34,013 nucleotides of DNA. Source: Pelargonium nanum (taxonomy: Eukaryota > Streptophyta > Magnoliopsida > Geraniales > Geraniaceae). The translations under genes were made by a program, and so were the position numbers. This document shows, one piece after another, positions 1 through 11,419 of the stretch. The notes beneath the pieces are model-generated. The model did not search any database. It was given only the letters and a program-made list of their open reading frames with translations, and was not told where the DNA came from. The number at the start of each line of letters is the position of its first letter. The stretch's first letter is position 1. The DNA is taken from the NCBI GenBank assembly GCA_036897485.1, contig JAYMTF010000547.1, positions 1 through 34,013 of the forward strand. The letters are read 5' to 3'.

Positions 1-280
1 GTTCCGCCTTGGGGTGGGGCCCTTCCGTGAGCGGGTCGTCCGCCATCAGGACGGCCCCGAACAGAGTGAGCGACCTGTCGGTGGCATTGGCTTGCGCCAC
101 CCTCACGGCGGAGGGGGTGGCTCCGCTGACGGTGTCGTGGAAGTAGAATTCGAGGTTGGTGATGGTTTCTTTTCCGGGTCCGGACTGGACTTTCCGGGCC
201 CAAGTCTCGGTGCCTTGACAAGAGACCACCGTGGAGATCAAGAAAAGCATGAGAGGGAGGGTTAGGAGTTTTGGTGCCAT
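1..280 (-). CDS. Dirigent protein, 5' part (cut by window start)
   Basis: Reading the minus strand from the ATG at 280 gives 93 codons that run off the left edge. Residues 1-20 form a hydrophobic signal peptide (MAPKLLTLPLMLFLISTVVS). After it comes the typical dirigent N-terminal pattern: a TNLEFYFHDTVSG-like block, then an AVRVAQANATDRS segment and a FGAVLMADDPLTEGP block. Dirigent proteins are about 180-190 aa apoplastic beta-barrel proteins that steer stereoselective coupling of phenoxy radicals (lignan and related pathways), so roughly half is present. NAT is a possible N-glycosylation site. The coding part is much more GC-rich than the flanks, as is common for intronless dirigent genes. 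The family call is firm; the subfamily and substrate cannot be told from this half. Confidence 0.93.
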   Translation of the reverse strand, partial: MAPKLLTLPLMLFLISTVVSCQGTETWARKVQSGPGKETITNLEFYFHDTVSGATPSAVRVAQANATDRSLTLFGAVLMADDPLTEGPHPKAE

Positions 281-345
281 TGGAGAAGCAGAAGTGAAAG
301 CTTGAGTGTTGTGATATTGAATGAGAAGGGAGAGAGAGGAATGAG

Positions 346-356
346 AGTATATATAA
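346..356 (-). promoter_or_regulatory. TATA box of the dirigent gene
   Basis: The minus strand reads TTATATATAC here, about 70 bp upstream of the dirigent ATG. This fits a TATA box with a transcription start near 315-325 and a short leader. Inferred from sequence and position only. Confidence 0.6.
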
Positions 357-986
357 GGAAATTTTTGGATGTTCCTAGCTTGTGTCCTACGCAAAATCAA
401 GAATGGTATAAAAGTTTTATAGAGACTTCATTGGTTGATATATTCTTATGAATTTTGTGAGATGGAAATGGATGATTTTTCTTGTATAGGAGTTGTCGAA
501 TTAATTTTGTGCGGCGCATAACTCAAGTTATCCATATAGCACACATTGTGACACATTTTATAGTTACTGCGTTTTCCGTAGTTGAATCATGTCTTGATGA
601 TGACTTCATTCATATTTTCGTGTTTTTCAACTATTGAAGATATCAAACTATATAACTTCATATGAAAACAAGTTAATTATAAACTCGAAACTTCAAAATG
701 AATCCAAACCGCTTAATCTGTTTGACCCAACGTGACTTGGTAATCAAAGCCTTTTCGATGGTCAAATATTACAGAAGTGACATAGACTTATTAAAATAAG
801 CGAGTCATTAATTATGAAAAATTCAAGGGCTTTTCTATTGTTTTTTCTCGGTATTTGGTGAGACATTGTGGAGTAAGAGGTGGGTTGGAAAACTCTAAAC
901 TGGGTAGGCTGGTGAAGGTCTTTTAAATTTTGGTGATGTCAATGGGCAGTTAAGCTACATTATATGACAAACCTTAGGTGTCCTAT

Positions 987-1000
987 ACACACACACACAC
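987..1000. repeat. (AC)7 microsatellite
   Basis: Seven AC dinucleotides, followed directly by a T-rich pyrimidine tract with TTTTTTC and TTTTTC runs. It is short and could be length-polymorphic. Confidence 0.8.
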
Positions 1001-1781
1001 TTTTTTCTTTTTCTTTTTGTTTGATTAATGGTTCTAGAATTTGAGGATTCAACTTTCTTGAAACTTTTGTGTTTCTTGTCTTTATATTCAACCAATGGCT
1101 TGCAAATTCCACCTAAAATGCCTCAACAACCCAAACTTTGTGTTGTTGGTGCCCAGCTCCATTGACCCATTTGACATAGTTCCAAATTTGAAAGTTTCTT
1201 TAATTTGTTGAAAGATGCTAAGATGAGAGGTATATTATTTTGGAGAAAAAAACAGTTAGGTTTCCATGAAAAAAGCTTGTGTATAATGTAAAAAAGTTGT
1301 GTTAGCATTTGGGGTGTCACATCCTAGGGAGACAATGAATTAGGTTAAGATTTATTGTTGAGTTATTATAGTTGATGTTCACACTTTATATAATATACAC
1401 TGCTTTTTAAGTTGATTTAGAAAAGAAAATCAGAAGAAGTGAAATCTTAATTGAAAAAACCTTGTTATTGATATGTGGTCTTAAATTATTTGCATATAAT
1501 ATAATGTAGGAATAAAAGTAGATATTACAACTATTCTCATTTACTTTTACCGTAAAAATTCATTTATGTTCAACTTAATTTTGAACCAAAACTTTACAGG
1601 TCAAATGTCTTGCAACTCTGCGCACTATTTAGGCATTGTTTGTCTTGAGTTCGAGTAACCGTAGGAACATATTGGTACCAAAGTTTTGAGTTTTACCAAC
1701 ATATTAGATATGACTTTCTTACAACATACTATAAGGTATCGTTTGGTAGGAACGTATTGATTGATAATGTTCAAGGAACAT

Positions 1782-1857
1782 ATCCTAATCATGACTAGTA
1801 CAAATTCAATATTACATGTTATAGTAACACATCCTAATCATGACTAGTACAAATTCA
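1782..1857. repeat. 27-bp direct repeat, period 49, in the amidase 3' UTR region
   Basis: The same 27 bases (starting atcctaatcatgactag) occur at 1782-1808 and 1831-1857 with a 22-bp spacer, and the flanks are partly similar (caatatt follows closely in both). On the minus strand the pair lies 21-96 nt after the amidase stop codon, so it is probably in the 3' UTR. Confidence 0.8.
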
Positions 1858-1877
1858 CAATATTGAAGACTAATATT

Positions 1878-3798
1878 TCATGTGGAAGGAGGCTTTCTGA
1901 TGTTGGTGGCTTGCTCAAAAGCAAACCCAATCTCAATTAGCTTTCCCTCAAAGCCCTTGAGTCCTGCAAAGCAAATGCCAAAAGGAACTCCATTGTCATC
2001 ATATCCAGCTGGGACACTAATTCCTGGAAACCCACCAATTGCAAGAACAGGAGCAACATCTGAACCAGGAGTCACCAATGCATCTAGCTTGTACTCTCTC
2101 ATCAACTTCTCAAACCCATTTTCTGATAGTCTTGTTAGATTCAACAAAGCTGCCTTCTCTGCATCACCAATCCCATTTGTGGCCTCAGCTGCCAAAAATA
2201 TTTGTTGCCCAAATTCCTTTATCATTTCCTGTTTGTCAATCCAACAAAATTAGTCATATGAGTCCTAACTCATGATGATGATGATATATATAATATACTT
2301 ACCAAATCAGAGAATTTCTGGTTGAAAGCTATGGCATCAGCCAAGGAATGGATTGGAGATGTGACCAAGTCTTTAAGGTATGCATTGAATGCCAGTTTGA
2401 ACTCAGCTGCCAAAGCTGTGGCTTCTCCACTTGAGAAGCTGTTCAAGATGATATCAATGTTGCCTATTTCCAAATTGTCTACCAAAACTGCCCCTTGTTG
2501 TCTTCAGTTTCACAACAACAAAAATGTTAACACATTAGGTTCAATTCTAGCTTAAATCATCAAAACATTCATTAAGATCATATTTGTTATAATATAAACA
2601 CAGTAGTTCACTATAAAATGGTCTTTGAAGTAGTATGTTTTTGTTACCTTAATGTGATGAAATGTTGCTCAAAAGCAGGAGTCAGAGCAGAGCCTTTAGT
2701 GAAATTGAAGAATGGGTTTCTCACTATCCCCAATCTCTTCCCCTTGAGCCCATGAGCCTTCAAAAACTGTGTGTAACCACCATATGGAATGTATTTGGAT
2801 GCCACTTGAGTTGCTTCATCATTAGAGTCAAAACCAGAAATGGCATCAAGAACATAAACTGCATCTGTCACTGTCCTGCATATGGGCCTGTTTCATCCAT
2901 AAAAATGTTTTTGATCAAAATGTTTCAATTGGGTATTGAGGCCAAATGATAGTGTCTTACCCAACAGTGTCCTGTCTTGGAGAAATTGGGATGACACCAG
3001 CTCTGCTAGTGAGACCAACAGTTGGTTTGATACCCACCACAGAATTGGAGCTTGCTGGGCATAAGATGGAGCCATCAGTCTCAGTCCCTAATGACACTGT
3101 CACCATATTTGCAGCCACTGATATTGCTGATCCACTGCTTGACCCACAAGGATTTGCTGTCAACACATAAGGATTCTACAATGCAATATCAACACAATTC
3201 ATTTCATGTCTCCATTTAATATAAAGCTATGGATTAATGAATGTACCTTGCCCTGACCACCTCTGGGGCTCCAACCATTTGGTGCAGTCAAGGACCTAAA
3301 ATTGGCCCACTCACTCAAGCTAGCCTTCCCCAATATAATTGCACCAGCTTTCCTGAGTTTGGTCACCACACCAGCATCTTGAGGGACAACCGATCCAAGC
3401 AGTGCAAATGAGCCTGCAGTGGTGTTGAGCTTGTCCTTGGTTGCAATGTTGTCCTTGAGCAGGACTGGAATGCCATGGAGCCCGGATAGAGGCATGTCGG
3501 GTGCGTTGGCTCTGCGTTCTTGGTCAGCCGTTTCAGCTTGACTTATTGCATCTGGGTTCACCTCTATGACCCCTCTAAGGACAGGGTTGAGCCTGCTTAT
3601 TTCATAGAGGTAGAGATCAACTAGCTGCTTGGAGGTGAGCTGGTTGTGGTGAAATGCCAGTTGGAGATCATGTATGGTTGCTTCTTGGATTGAGAATGCT
3701 CCATGGGAGGAGAGGCTACGAGGTGTCGAAGATAGTATCAGTATGGTTACAACAAGAAGATAGAGAGAGAGGTTCTGTTGGGGATGATTAATAGCCAT
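1878..3798 (-). CDS. Amidase-signature family protein, secreted form (5 exons, 518 aa)
   Basis: Exons (minus strand): 3247-3798, 2961-3175, 2648-2887, 2303-2501, 1878-2228. They sum to 1557 nt, all introns are GT..AG, and the frame is kept at each junction. The product is a 518-aa amidase-signature hydrolase, the group annotated as putative amidase (GatA-like fold) that cleaves C-N amide bonds; the natural substrate is unknown. Residues about 8-32 form a hydrophobic signal peptide, suggesting entry into the secretory pathway. The Ser-cisSer-Lys triad is visible: Lys115 in PVLLKDNIA, Ser196 in NPCGSSSGSA, and Ser220 in GTETDGSI, with the usual 24-residue gap between the serines. The C-terminal GGFPGISVPAGYDDNGVPFG segment is typical of plant members. 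No break or missing catalytic residue was seen. The next gene upstream (4172-6050) is on the same strand but is unrelated. Confidence 0.93.
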
Positions 3799-3851
3799 TG
3801 TGCACTATATTGTGAATCACTTGTTTCCAAGCACCCACATTTAGTACTAGG

Positions 3852-3860
3852 ATTTATAAT
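3852..3860 (-). promoter_or_regulatory. Probable TATA box of the amidase gene
   Basis: The minus strand reads ATTATAAATC, about 55 bp upstream of the ATG at 3798. The position is suitable for a very short leader. The rest of the gap (3799-4171) shows no gene. Confidence 0.5.
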
Positions 3861-4171
3861 TGTTGGACACAGTATCATGTTGCCAGAACCCATGAATTGA
3901 CATGATCATACTATAATGAGGCTGACCAAATCTTTCTATGCCGTCCATTTCCGGTAGATTTGGACATATGGGTTTTGGTTTTTGTGGCAATGCCACATAA
4001 ACTATGCACAAGCTTGGTTTATACTCTTTAGCTACACCATAAAAGACACAGAAATACTGATATTTCAAGAATAAGAAAACATTATTGACAATAATGGTAA
4101 GTAGTAGTTTTAAACATACAAATTAGTGTAGTACAACACTACTTATATCTATTAGGTGTTCAAATTAAACA

Positions 4172-6050
4172 TCAATTGCAAGGCTTGAATCGGCAAGAGG
4201 CAATGCCAGAGCCGGAATTGGCCCTCATGAACCCGAGAGCAGTGAGAAGAACCTGCCTTTGAGAGGTCATCAAGGCCCAATTGACATGTTGAACCACTCC
4301 AATGGCATGGTATTGGAAGAGAGGACTGTGGTAGGAGTTGAGAAGTGCTGTGATTCCTTCCCTTAGGAGAGCCTTGTAGGGGTCTCCCCTACCCTGCAAG
4401 CCTTGGTTTAGGGTCATGTCTCTCCCATATCTCCTTCCTGCTATGCTTCCAAATACTGATGCTACTTTCATGTCTGGGTTCACTGCCCTCCAATGGCATC
4501 TATACTCTGGCATGCTCCAGTTCCTGCTCATTCACAACAACATTAACCCATCAATGTGTCTGTCACATTCACATAGACCCAACTATACATTATTTAAAAT
4601 GGGAGGCTCATTGGCGCATGTAGCCGCCTTACATGTGAAATGCATGTAAGGCAGGTGGCAGGATGTGATTGGTGGAAAGTGGATCCCATCTTGTGTTAGA
4701 TGTGATGGACGGCTAGGATTCAATTTCAGCTTTACATGTATTTCACATGTATGACGGCTACATGCATGAATCATTTCCCTTTAAAGTGAATGTTCCTAAG
4801 ATCCTACTATTATTTTCAACAACAAAAGCTGATGAATTTGTTTGAATTACTTACTGATATGGGCAAGTGGAAGCTTGCAGCAATGGCAATGGTGACAATT
4901 GGGGCAGTGGAGGCAGTGGTGGCATTCTCGGCATCCGAGGCCTCAAAGGTGGAGCTGCTGGTCCCCGACCAGGAATCACATTTGGAGGACATGGAGCAGA
5001 ACTGGTTGATCCTGGAAAAGGATTGGCTGGGCCCGGAATAGGATTTGGATATCTTGGATATGGATGGGCTGAGCCTGGAAGAGGATATGGAGGTCTTGGA
5101 ACAGGATAGATAGGTGCTGGAGGAAAAGGATTGCCTGATCCAGGAAGAGGATAGATAGGTCCTGCAGGAGGAAAAGGATTGCCTAATCCAGGAATAGGAT
5201 TGACAGGTCCTGAATAAGGATTGTTTGGTCCTGGAATAGGATTGGCTTTTCCCGGGAAGGGGTTTTTAGGTGCTGGGGCAGGAGTGACCGGGCCCGGAAT
5301 GGGATATTGAGGTATTGGGACAGGAGTGGGAGGTCCTGGATAAGGATTTGGAGACATAGGGACAGGGATAGGATTGGTTGGTCCAGGAATAGGATTGGGT
5401 GATGCTGGACAAAAAGACATGGGCTGAGGAGGCTGAGAAAGAAGAGAATTCACAGTGTACATTTCAAGGTCAAAAATCTTGAACATTAGCTTAACAGTTT
5501 GGGCAGGACCAGCAGCCAATCCACAAGCCAGTGAGTTTTGATCAGTCCCAGAAACTTGGGCATGACAGGTACTCAAATCTGGTGCACCATCAAATCTCAT
5601 GGCATAGTTTCCTACCAAATTTGTTGTCTCTTGCCTCCTAACTGTGATTTGCCCATTGCTGTCTCTGCAAATGATCTCTACCTTAACTCCTGCAAATTGA
5701 GTCCTTGTTAGAGACATGAACACACATTGCATTTCCATAACTAGTTTTCTGTTTGGTTGTCAAGAAAATAGAGAAAAAGAAAATATGGGACATTGTATTT
5801 CCACAAAGTAAATGTAATGAAATAAATATGAAAGTGCAGAAACTATTTCGAATCATTTTCGATTATGATAAAACTAGTATGATTGTGAAATTAACTCACC
5901 ATAAATGGGATAATCAAAGAGGGAGATTTGGCCATCTTTGCACTGATCACAGAAGACAGTGCCACTAACCATGGCATCACCCTGAGTCCTATCAATGGAT
6001 GCACCAAGAATGAGAAAAGCTACAAAGAGTAGCTTGTGCGGCCAATCCAT
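4172..6050 (-). CDS. Ole e 1-domain / proline-rich cell-wall protein with PDF1-like C-terminus (3 exons, 445 aa)
   Basis: Exons: 5900-6050, 4855-5689, 4172-4523 (1338 nt, in frame). Residues 1-24 are a signal peptide (MDWPHKLLFVAFLILGAS...). Residues about 27-130 form a pollen Ole e 1-type domain, with GTVFCDQCKDGQ, then GVKVEIICRDSNG and a later TCHAQVSGT segment supplying the conserved cysteines. Residues about 135-322 are a long low-complexity tract of NPIPGP / NPFPG / PYPLPGS units, a proline-rich wall protein repeat rather than SPPPP extensin. Residues 330-445 (exon 3) form a compact domain with NWSMPEYRCHW, a YGRDMTLNQGLQG segment and an ALLREGITALLNSYHSPLF segment; its layout resembles the C-terminal domain of protodermal factor 1-type proteins (from memory, not searched). 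Likely apoplastic and structural, with proline hydroxylation expected. Intron 2 carries a MITE. Confidence 0.85.
4593..4785. mobile_element. Fold-back MITE in intron 2 of the Ole e 1/PRP gene
   Basis: The two ends are long inverted repeats. The left arm (about 4600-4655) reads GCATGTAGCCG and then TTACATGTGAAATGCATGTAA. The reverse complement of the right arm (about 4730-4780) reads GCATGTAGCCG and then ATACATGTGAAATACATGTAA. TTTAAA flanks both sides (4593-4598 and 4780-4785) and may be the target duplication, perhaps extended from a TTA/TAA site. There is no coding capacity. Size and structure fit a non-autonomous DNA transposon; the superfamily is uncertain. Confidence 0.75.
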
Positions 6051-6120
6051 GGAACCAATGAGTTCTGAGGGTATGGGGTTTGGGTTTGGGATTGAAGCAG
6101 CACATTAAAGGAGCTTAAGG

Positions 6121-6130
6121 CACTTATAAG
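6121..6130 (-). promoter_or_regulatory. TATA box of the Ole e 1/PRP gene
   Basis: The minus strand reads CTTATAAGTG, 71 bp upstream of the ATG at 6050. It is well placed for a TATA box with a start site near 6090-6095. Confidence 0.55.
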
Positions 6131-7391
6131 AAGCACCAATGAATTAAATATGTAGGAGCAGTAATGGGTTTTATGTTTTTTCCAATCTCAACTACAAAAA
6201 TTTATGATACTGGAAAAAGCAACCAAGGACTTGTTTTGTTGATAGAGTTTATAACCAGATTTAGGGGACAAAAAAAGGACTTCAACTACTAATAAAACAA
6301 TGATTCATTTGATGATTGCTGGTTCACACTTTTGATATGCAAGAGTACAGAAATAGAATGGGAAATAAAGGAGTTTCATGAAAATTAGGTGAAGTAACAA
6401 GTACATGTAACAAATGTTTAGTAGGTTGATCTGTTTATGGAGTTTAATAGTGAAACATGTCAGGAGCATGGTAATGATTCTCAGCTTTTCAATTTCATGT
6501 GACTATTAAGTATTAGGAATGCATAGTGGGTGATAATGAGATTAGCCACTCTTGTATCATTCCATGGATTCAATGATGATCAAAATGGAGCCAAACTGAT
6601 GAACCAGTCAGGTTCTAGACTACAAGTGTGTAAAAGTTACCTTTTTGAATGAAGTTAAAAGTGTTCCAAAACCAAACCTGTGATGGCAGAGAAAGAGCAT
6701 TGATTAAGACAGAGAGACAACAATACTTCAAGCCAAGGATTAAATATATTTTCACATGAATCCCATTAGAGCCTATTAATTCAAGGTACATGACCTGGAA
6801 GTGGCTTGTTAAGGTGACAGCTTAAAAGTTTCAACTACAATTCAACTAAAAGATCAAATTGATAGTTTAGGGTTAACAGAAAAATCTTCAAGCAACTGAC
6901 TGATATCATCAGTTTCCTCTGTGCTGAAAGTATTTTTCTTTTGTCAGCTTCTTCATATTTTTGTGTGTAATTGTCATTTTCTCAACTGGGTTTGGTTGAT
7001 ATTAAGTGTGGTGTTCTAGATGTGCATGTGTAGAGGGACATTATAAACAACTTGTCCTTGAAGCATCATCATATAATAAACTTCCTACTAAACATTTGCA
7101 TGTATTTGTTTATGGCCTAATTTCAGTTTGTTTAAGACTTTAGTTTGGTTTGAATTTAGCGTCGATTAAGAACCTGTGCCTATACCTTTGGAATAGGCCA
7201 AAATGTTGTACCAAATAAATCAATATACCATAATGAAGAAATACAATGAATATGTACAAACAAAATATTCAAAGTTGGGAACATATCAGAAACCAATTTG
7301 GTCCACTGCACAAATCCACTAGTCAATAGCAGTGTGTTGCTTCGATACTAGGGAATCGGATCTTTGTGCATTCCATCTTTACAGGCAAAAC
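6131..7391. other. Intergenic region between the Ole e 1/PRP and NIPA genes
   Basis: About 1.26 kb of AT-rich DNA without a supported coding exon on either strand. The left part is the upstream region of the Ole e 1/PRP gene; the right part should contain the NIPA 3' UTR. No repeats or transposon ends stood out. Confidence 0.55.
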
Positions 7392-10300
7392 TCACTGCAC
7401 AAAATATTGTGAATTCTGGATAGTGATCAAATGTTCATCTTCAGTACTCTTCAATGGATCCCTGTTAAGGTACCATCTTATAGTTCCTGGAATAAACAGC
7501 ATAGATAGTGTCATTGGCTAAAAAAGCAAAGCACTGGTAACAATACGATCGTTTGTAGAATATGCGTAAACAGTCCACCTATATAATAGGAGGATCTGAG
7601 CATCATCACAGAAGAAACATTTCCAAGTTCCTAGCAACTGGATAGTTTCAACATTGAACGAAATGTTAAATAATAGGGGTTGATGATTTTACTCGGACTT
7701 TAAGATCATGCATTGAAAACACACAAGAGTTTCAATCAAGATCAGCAAGAGTAGTTGTTCCAAAGACATGAAAATTACTTGTAGTCCTGACATTTCAGAC
7801 TTCTAGAAAAGACATTCACAGACTACTAATATATACCTAAGAACCTCAATTTGTTACAAGAGTACATGTCAATTTTGATAGTTTAGATCTGTATCTGCCC
7901 CAAGCTTAATATATATGACAAATGTAAGTCCAGTACTGTTTACCTTGCGTGGAAGCTGGTTCTTGTTCTTTGGTTGCATGAAGTACAATTGTCCCTGATA
8001 GCACAGTGATGAATCCACATATCTCAGAGGCTATGCTGCTCGCATCTTGACCTGACCAATCCTGTGTAGGATAGGCATATCAGAACACACAAAATGTTGG
8101 CTTATCATTACCAGTATTTGTAAGGAGCAAAAGCAAGACTAAATCCCAGTAAATGGGCCAAACATACCTTGAACATTATTGCACTGGCAGTAATAGTTAG
8201 TGTTGTGAACAACACATAATATACTGGAGAAACGACGACTGCATTGAATGTGTCCAATGCCTGCAAAAGGTTGAAAACAATGTCATCACTATATACCAAC
8301 CAGCAGTACACCTTTGTTTGTTTTATTTTAGGTCTAAGCTGATCAATTTGTCCAAAAATGTTTATTAGAGTCAAAGGATAAGCAGATACCAACTCAGATT
8401 TGTACCACAATAGTGAAACTAATGATTGGCTCAACAACAGGTTTTTATCAGGTCATTCTCAAAGGACTATGAATTACTTGCATGGAATGGTTTGATTGAT
8501 CCAATTGCGTGAATAACCACTCTGCGTTTTGTCTCGTGAAAAAGGAGGAAAATGGTTTAATAGTTCCAAGAAAAGGAGGAAACCAGAAATAATTTTATGA
8601 GACAAGTTAACATGGTAAGAAAAATTAATCAATGAACAGAACTTGAAAGCAAAGTTAATTGTTAACTGATCACTACTGCTACACGAATAAATACTACTGA
8701 CCAACCTTATTCAGATAATTTAACTGTGTAACAATACATATTACTGCAACTGTTAGAAAAAACCAAGTCTGAGGATAGGCTATTTGATTTATTCCCTCCA
8801 GCGTAAGCTTCATAGCAATTCCAACAGCCTTTATGCTCATGACCTAGATTACAGCAGAGAACAGGTTCAACAAATTCAAGAAACAAAATGCCTATGCATT
8901 ATTCAAAGCTTTAATCAACATGCTTACCGTAATAGAACCCACTACAGAACAAATTCCCAAGTAAACTAGCATGTTTGACTGCCCGTAGCGAGGTTCAAAG
9001 TACAATATTAGAGCTAACACTATTGAAAGTGTAGCTACTATATAAATCAGAAAAGCTGTGGATAGAAAAAAGAAAGCAAGAAAACTTAGCTATTTCTCAA
9101 GAAAGGGAAGCTCTAAATAAAAAGTGAAGGATAACAAGGGTCTAGACCCCCAACCTGGTTGAGTTGCTAGAGTCCAGATTTCTTCCACAGAATTTGGCGT
9201 GTGCTCTTGTGGTGCATGGATTACAATTACCACTGATCCCACAATACAAAACACACATCCCAGAACACCCATTTTCTGCAGACGTTCCCTCAACATGAAG
9301 TGCGCCAAAACAGCACTACTCAGGTTAATCAAACAAGTCAGTTATAATAATTACAAGGGGAGAAGCACACAAACATGCAAAGATATTATCCAGGCATCTA
9401 TATTTACCTGATAATTATGCTCAATGCACCAAGTGGAGTGACCAGAACAGCTGGAGCATAAGCATAAGCCACAAAATTGGCAACCTCTCCAACAATCACT
9501 GTACAAAAGTTTCAAAACTTGAGATTATAAACCATTCATCTACAGACTATCACTTGAGGCATGTGAGGGGTAGGGAAGAGAGTGAGAGTAGCATTATATA
9601 ATTACTTGTAGTCATGCCTGCCCACCAAAGAGGTTCTAATAAGTAAGTATAACCTCCAACTCCTACATTCAATAAGCAAAAATTAATAGTATAAGGAGCC
9701 TGCAAAAAAATTACGAAGAGATTCATTGGTGAAAAATCCATTAAAAGAGTAGAATGAAAAGAAAAAAAAGAATACTGATGCGGTTGGCAAGGAAGAGTCA
9801 CTTGGTTATCGAGGCGTGCATAGCATAACCTTTAAGTCAAATGAAATGCTGCAGATCAAAATGGTACCATATAGTACAATACTTATTGAACTTAGATGAC
9901 GACTTGGGCTATTTGTAACTTCGTATTAATATTGAACTTAATTGGTGGGAACATATGTTATAAATAACACCTAGGTTGCTACTTGTCAAGGAAAGATTAA
10001 ATTAAATGGTAAAAGATTAAATTAAATGGTACACAATTTTTTCTAACATCTCCATCTCTGTTTTGTATCCTTAACAAGTCAAACTCAAAAACAAAATGGG
10101 CTACAATTTCTAGCATTACTTTATTCATTCTGTAGAATGGAGCACACTTGGCAAGAACTATAATGTATCGAATACAGTTGTGTGCTAATGGTCCCATTCT
10201 GCGCAATTGCACTGAATCTGGGGAAAATCAACCTTTGAAACAATGATACACACACCTCAATAGGCAAGTGGATCTTCCTTATAGTTCTTTTGTTTACTAG

Positions 10301-11010
10301 TACTAATCATCTTTGATTTGATTTTTCATATATAAATGAACTATATAACAACCCACACGCATATTTCCAACACACTAATGAATAAATTAACTAAAACAGT
10401 ACACATGTGAGTTCAGTTATTAAAATTTACACCACCCATTGTACAAATTATTGTGGCAGTATAGAATAAGCTATCACTTCAATCAAGAAACCACTATGAA
10501 TGTTTGATTTACTTCTAAAAAATGAAGCTAACTCAATAATACACTCTTTAAGCTAAGCCAAATTGCAACCTAACTGTAGCCTCCACTATGTGTCCCATTA
10601 TCCCATAGTACCTAGTCCAATTATGAAAATCTTCTTCTCCTCTTCCATCACAGCAATTGTATAATATAACTACAATGCTATAATCATAATATCATTTGGT
10701 AAATAAATAAATAAAAACACTCAAATTCAGGTCATAATGTCAAAAGACCTAATAATCTTCATCGACAAAATTGAGATCAGACAACTGAACCAAGAGACAG
10801 ACCACACACAAATCCTCAAATGATCAATACCAGCAGAGATCTAGAAACTCCTCAACTGAACTAATATACAAACCGAAGTCACTGACCTGCACGAGTTCCA
10901 CTAGCTCCAGCACGCTTCAGCCCTTTCTTCTTCAAAATGAAGCTCGTCCCTATGAACACACTCGACGCCACCGCCAGTATCAGCCCCTTCGCATTCTCCG
11001 AAATCCCCAT
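7392..11010 (-). CDS. NIPA-type magnesium transporter (9 exons, 334 aa)
   Basis: Exons: 10887-11010, 9606-9662, 9408-9498, 9155-9315, 8928-9055, 8706-8843, 8168-8260, 7944-8061, 7392-7486. They total 1005 nt and the frame is kept throughout. The product is a multi-pass membrane protein of the plant NIPA family (probable Mg2+ transporters related to human NIPA1/2; drug/metabolite-transporter fold, about nine membrane helices). Family landmarks in order: [149 protein letters not shown] and KDWSGQD. The length matches the family. The ATG at 11010 gives the canonical MGISEN start. A tandem splice acceptor (GAGTAG) at exon 4 could add one serine. Intron 1 (10886-9663) is long and holds only a 20-bp tandem duplication. 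The family is certain; ion specificity is inferred. Confidence 0.95.
9992..10031. repeat. Perfect 20-bp tandem duplication in NIPA intron 1
   Basis: The 20-mer aaagattaaattaaatggta occurs twice back to back (9992-10011 and 10012-10031). It looks like a recent slippage event. Confidence 0.9.
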
Positions 11011-11419
11011 CCCTATACTGCATACAACAACTATATGTATATATGAACGTATCTAAACATAAATATATATCAACTGAGATTAGATGAGATTCGAGTTTCG
11101 AATACGAACTCGAATTCCCCGCCAAAACTTCTCGATTTCGCTCCCAGAAAAATAAATCAAAACGCCATGACCACAGAGAACTGGACGAATTGCTATTAAG
11201 CTCACTGTGCAACTACAGCGAAGATGGCTAGCTTTGAGGTTTTTGTAGAGAGAGAGACATTCTCCTCTGTCAATGTGCTCGTCGTCTTGTTGGAAGTTTC
11301 CGGTGGGGCACGGTACGGAAGTCGGAACCGAGGAAAGGTTCTGTGTTACGCGCCTCATTTTATCTAAGTTTTTTTTTTAAATAATGTTTTTTATTAAAAA
11401 AACTGAATCCAACAAACGA
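11011..11419. other. NIPA 5' leader and promoter region
   Basis: No separate gene is supported here. Reading frames that extend upstream of the NIPA ATG are in a different frame or lack family similarity. The region should hold the NIPA 5' UTR and core promoter; no convincing TATA box is seen. A T-rich/A-rich stretch (about 11370-11402) separates it from the CGTATC repeat array. Confidence 0.5.

Larger units (their letters stand above)
357..1877. other. Intergenic region between dirigent and amidase genes
   Basis: About 1.5 kb of AT-rich sequence with no credible coding exon on either strand. The left part is the dirigent upstream region; the right part is the 3' flank of the amidase gene. 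It contains an AC microsatellite followed by a pyrimidine-rich run, and a 27-bp direct repeat next to the amidase stop codon (listed separately). I saw no complete transposon. Confidence 0.6.

Noticed and set aside
14-265. Plus-strand 83-codon frame at the left edge
   Set aside because: The minus strand of the same bases encodes a clear dirigent protein with signal peptide.
1630-1780. Motifs like GGCATTGTTTG and GTATCGTTTGGTAGGAAC that resemble MITE ends
   Set aside because: I could not find a matching inverted end or target duplication, so no element was called.
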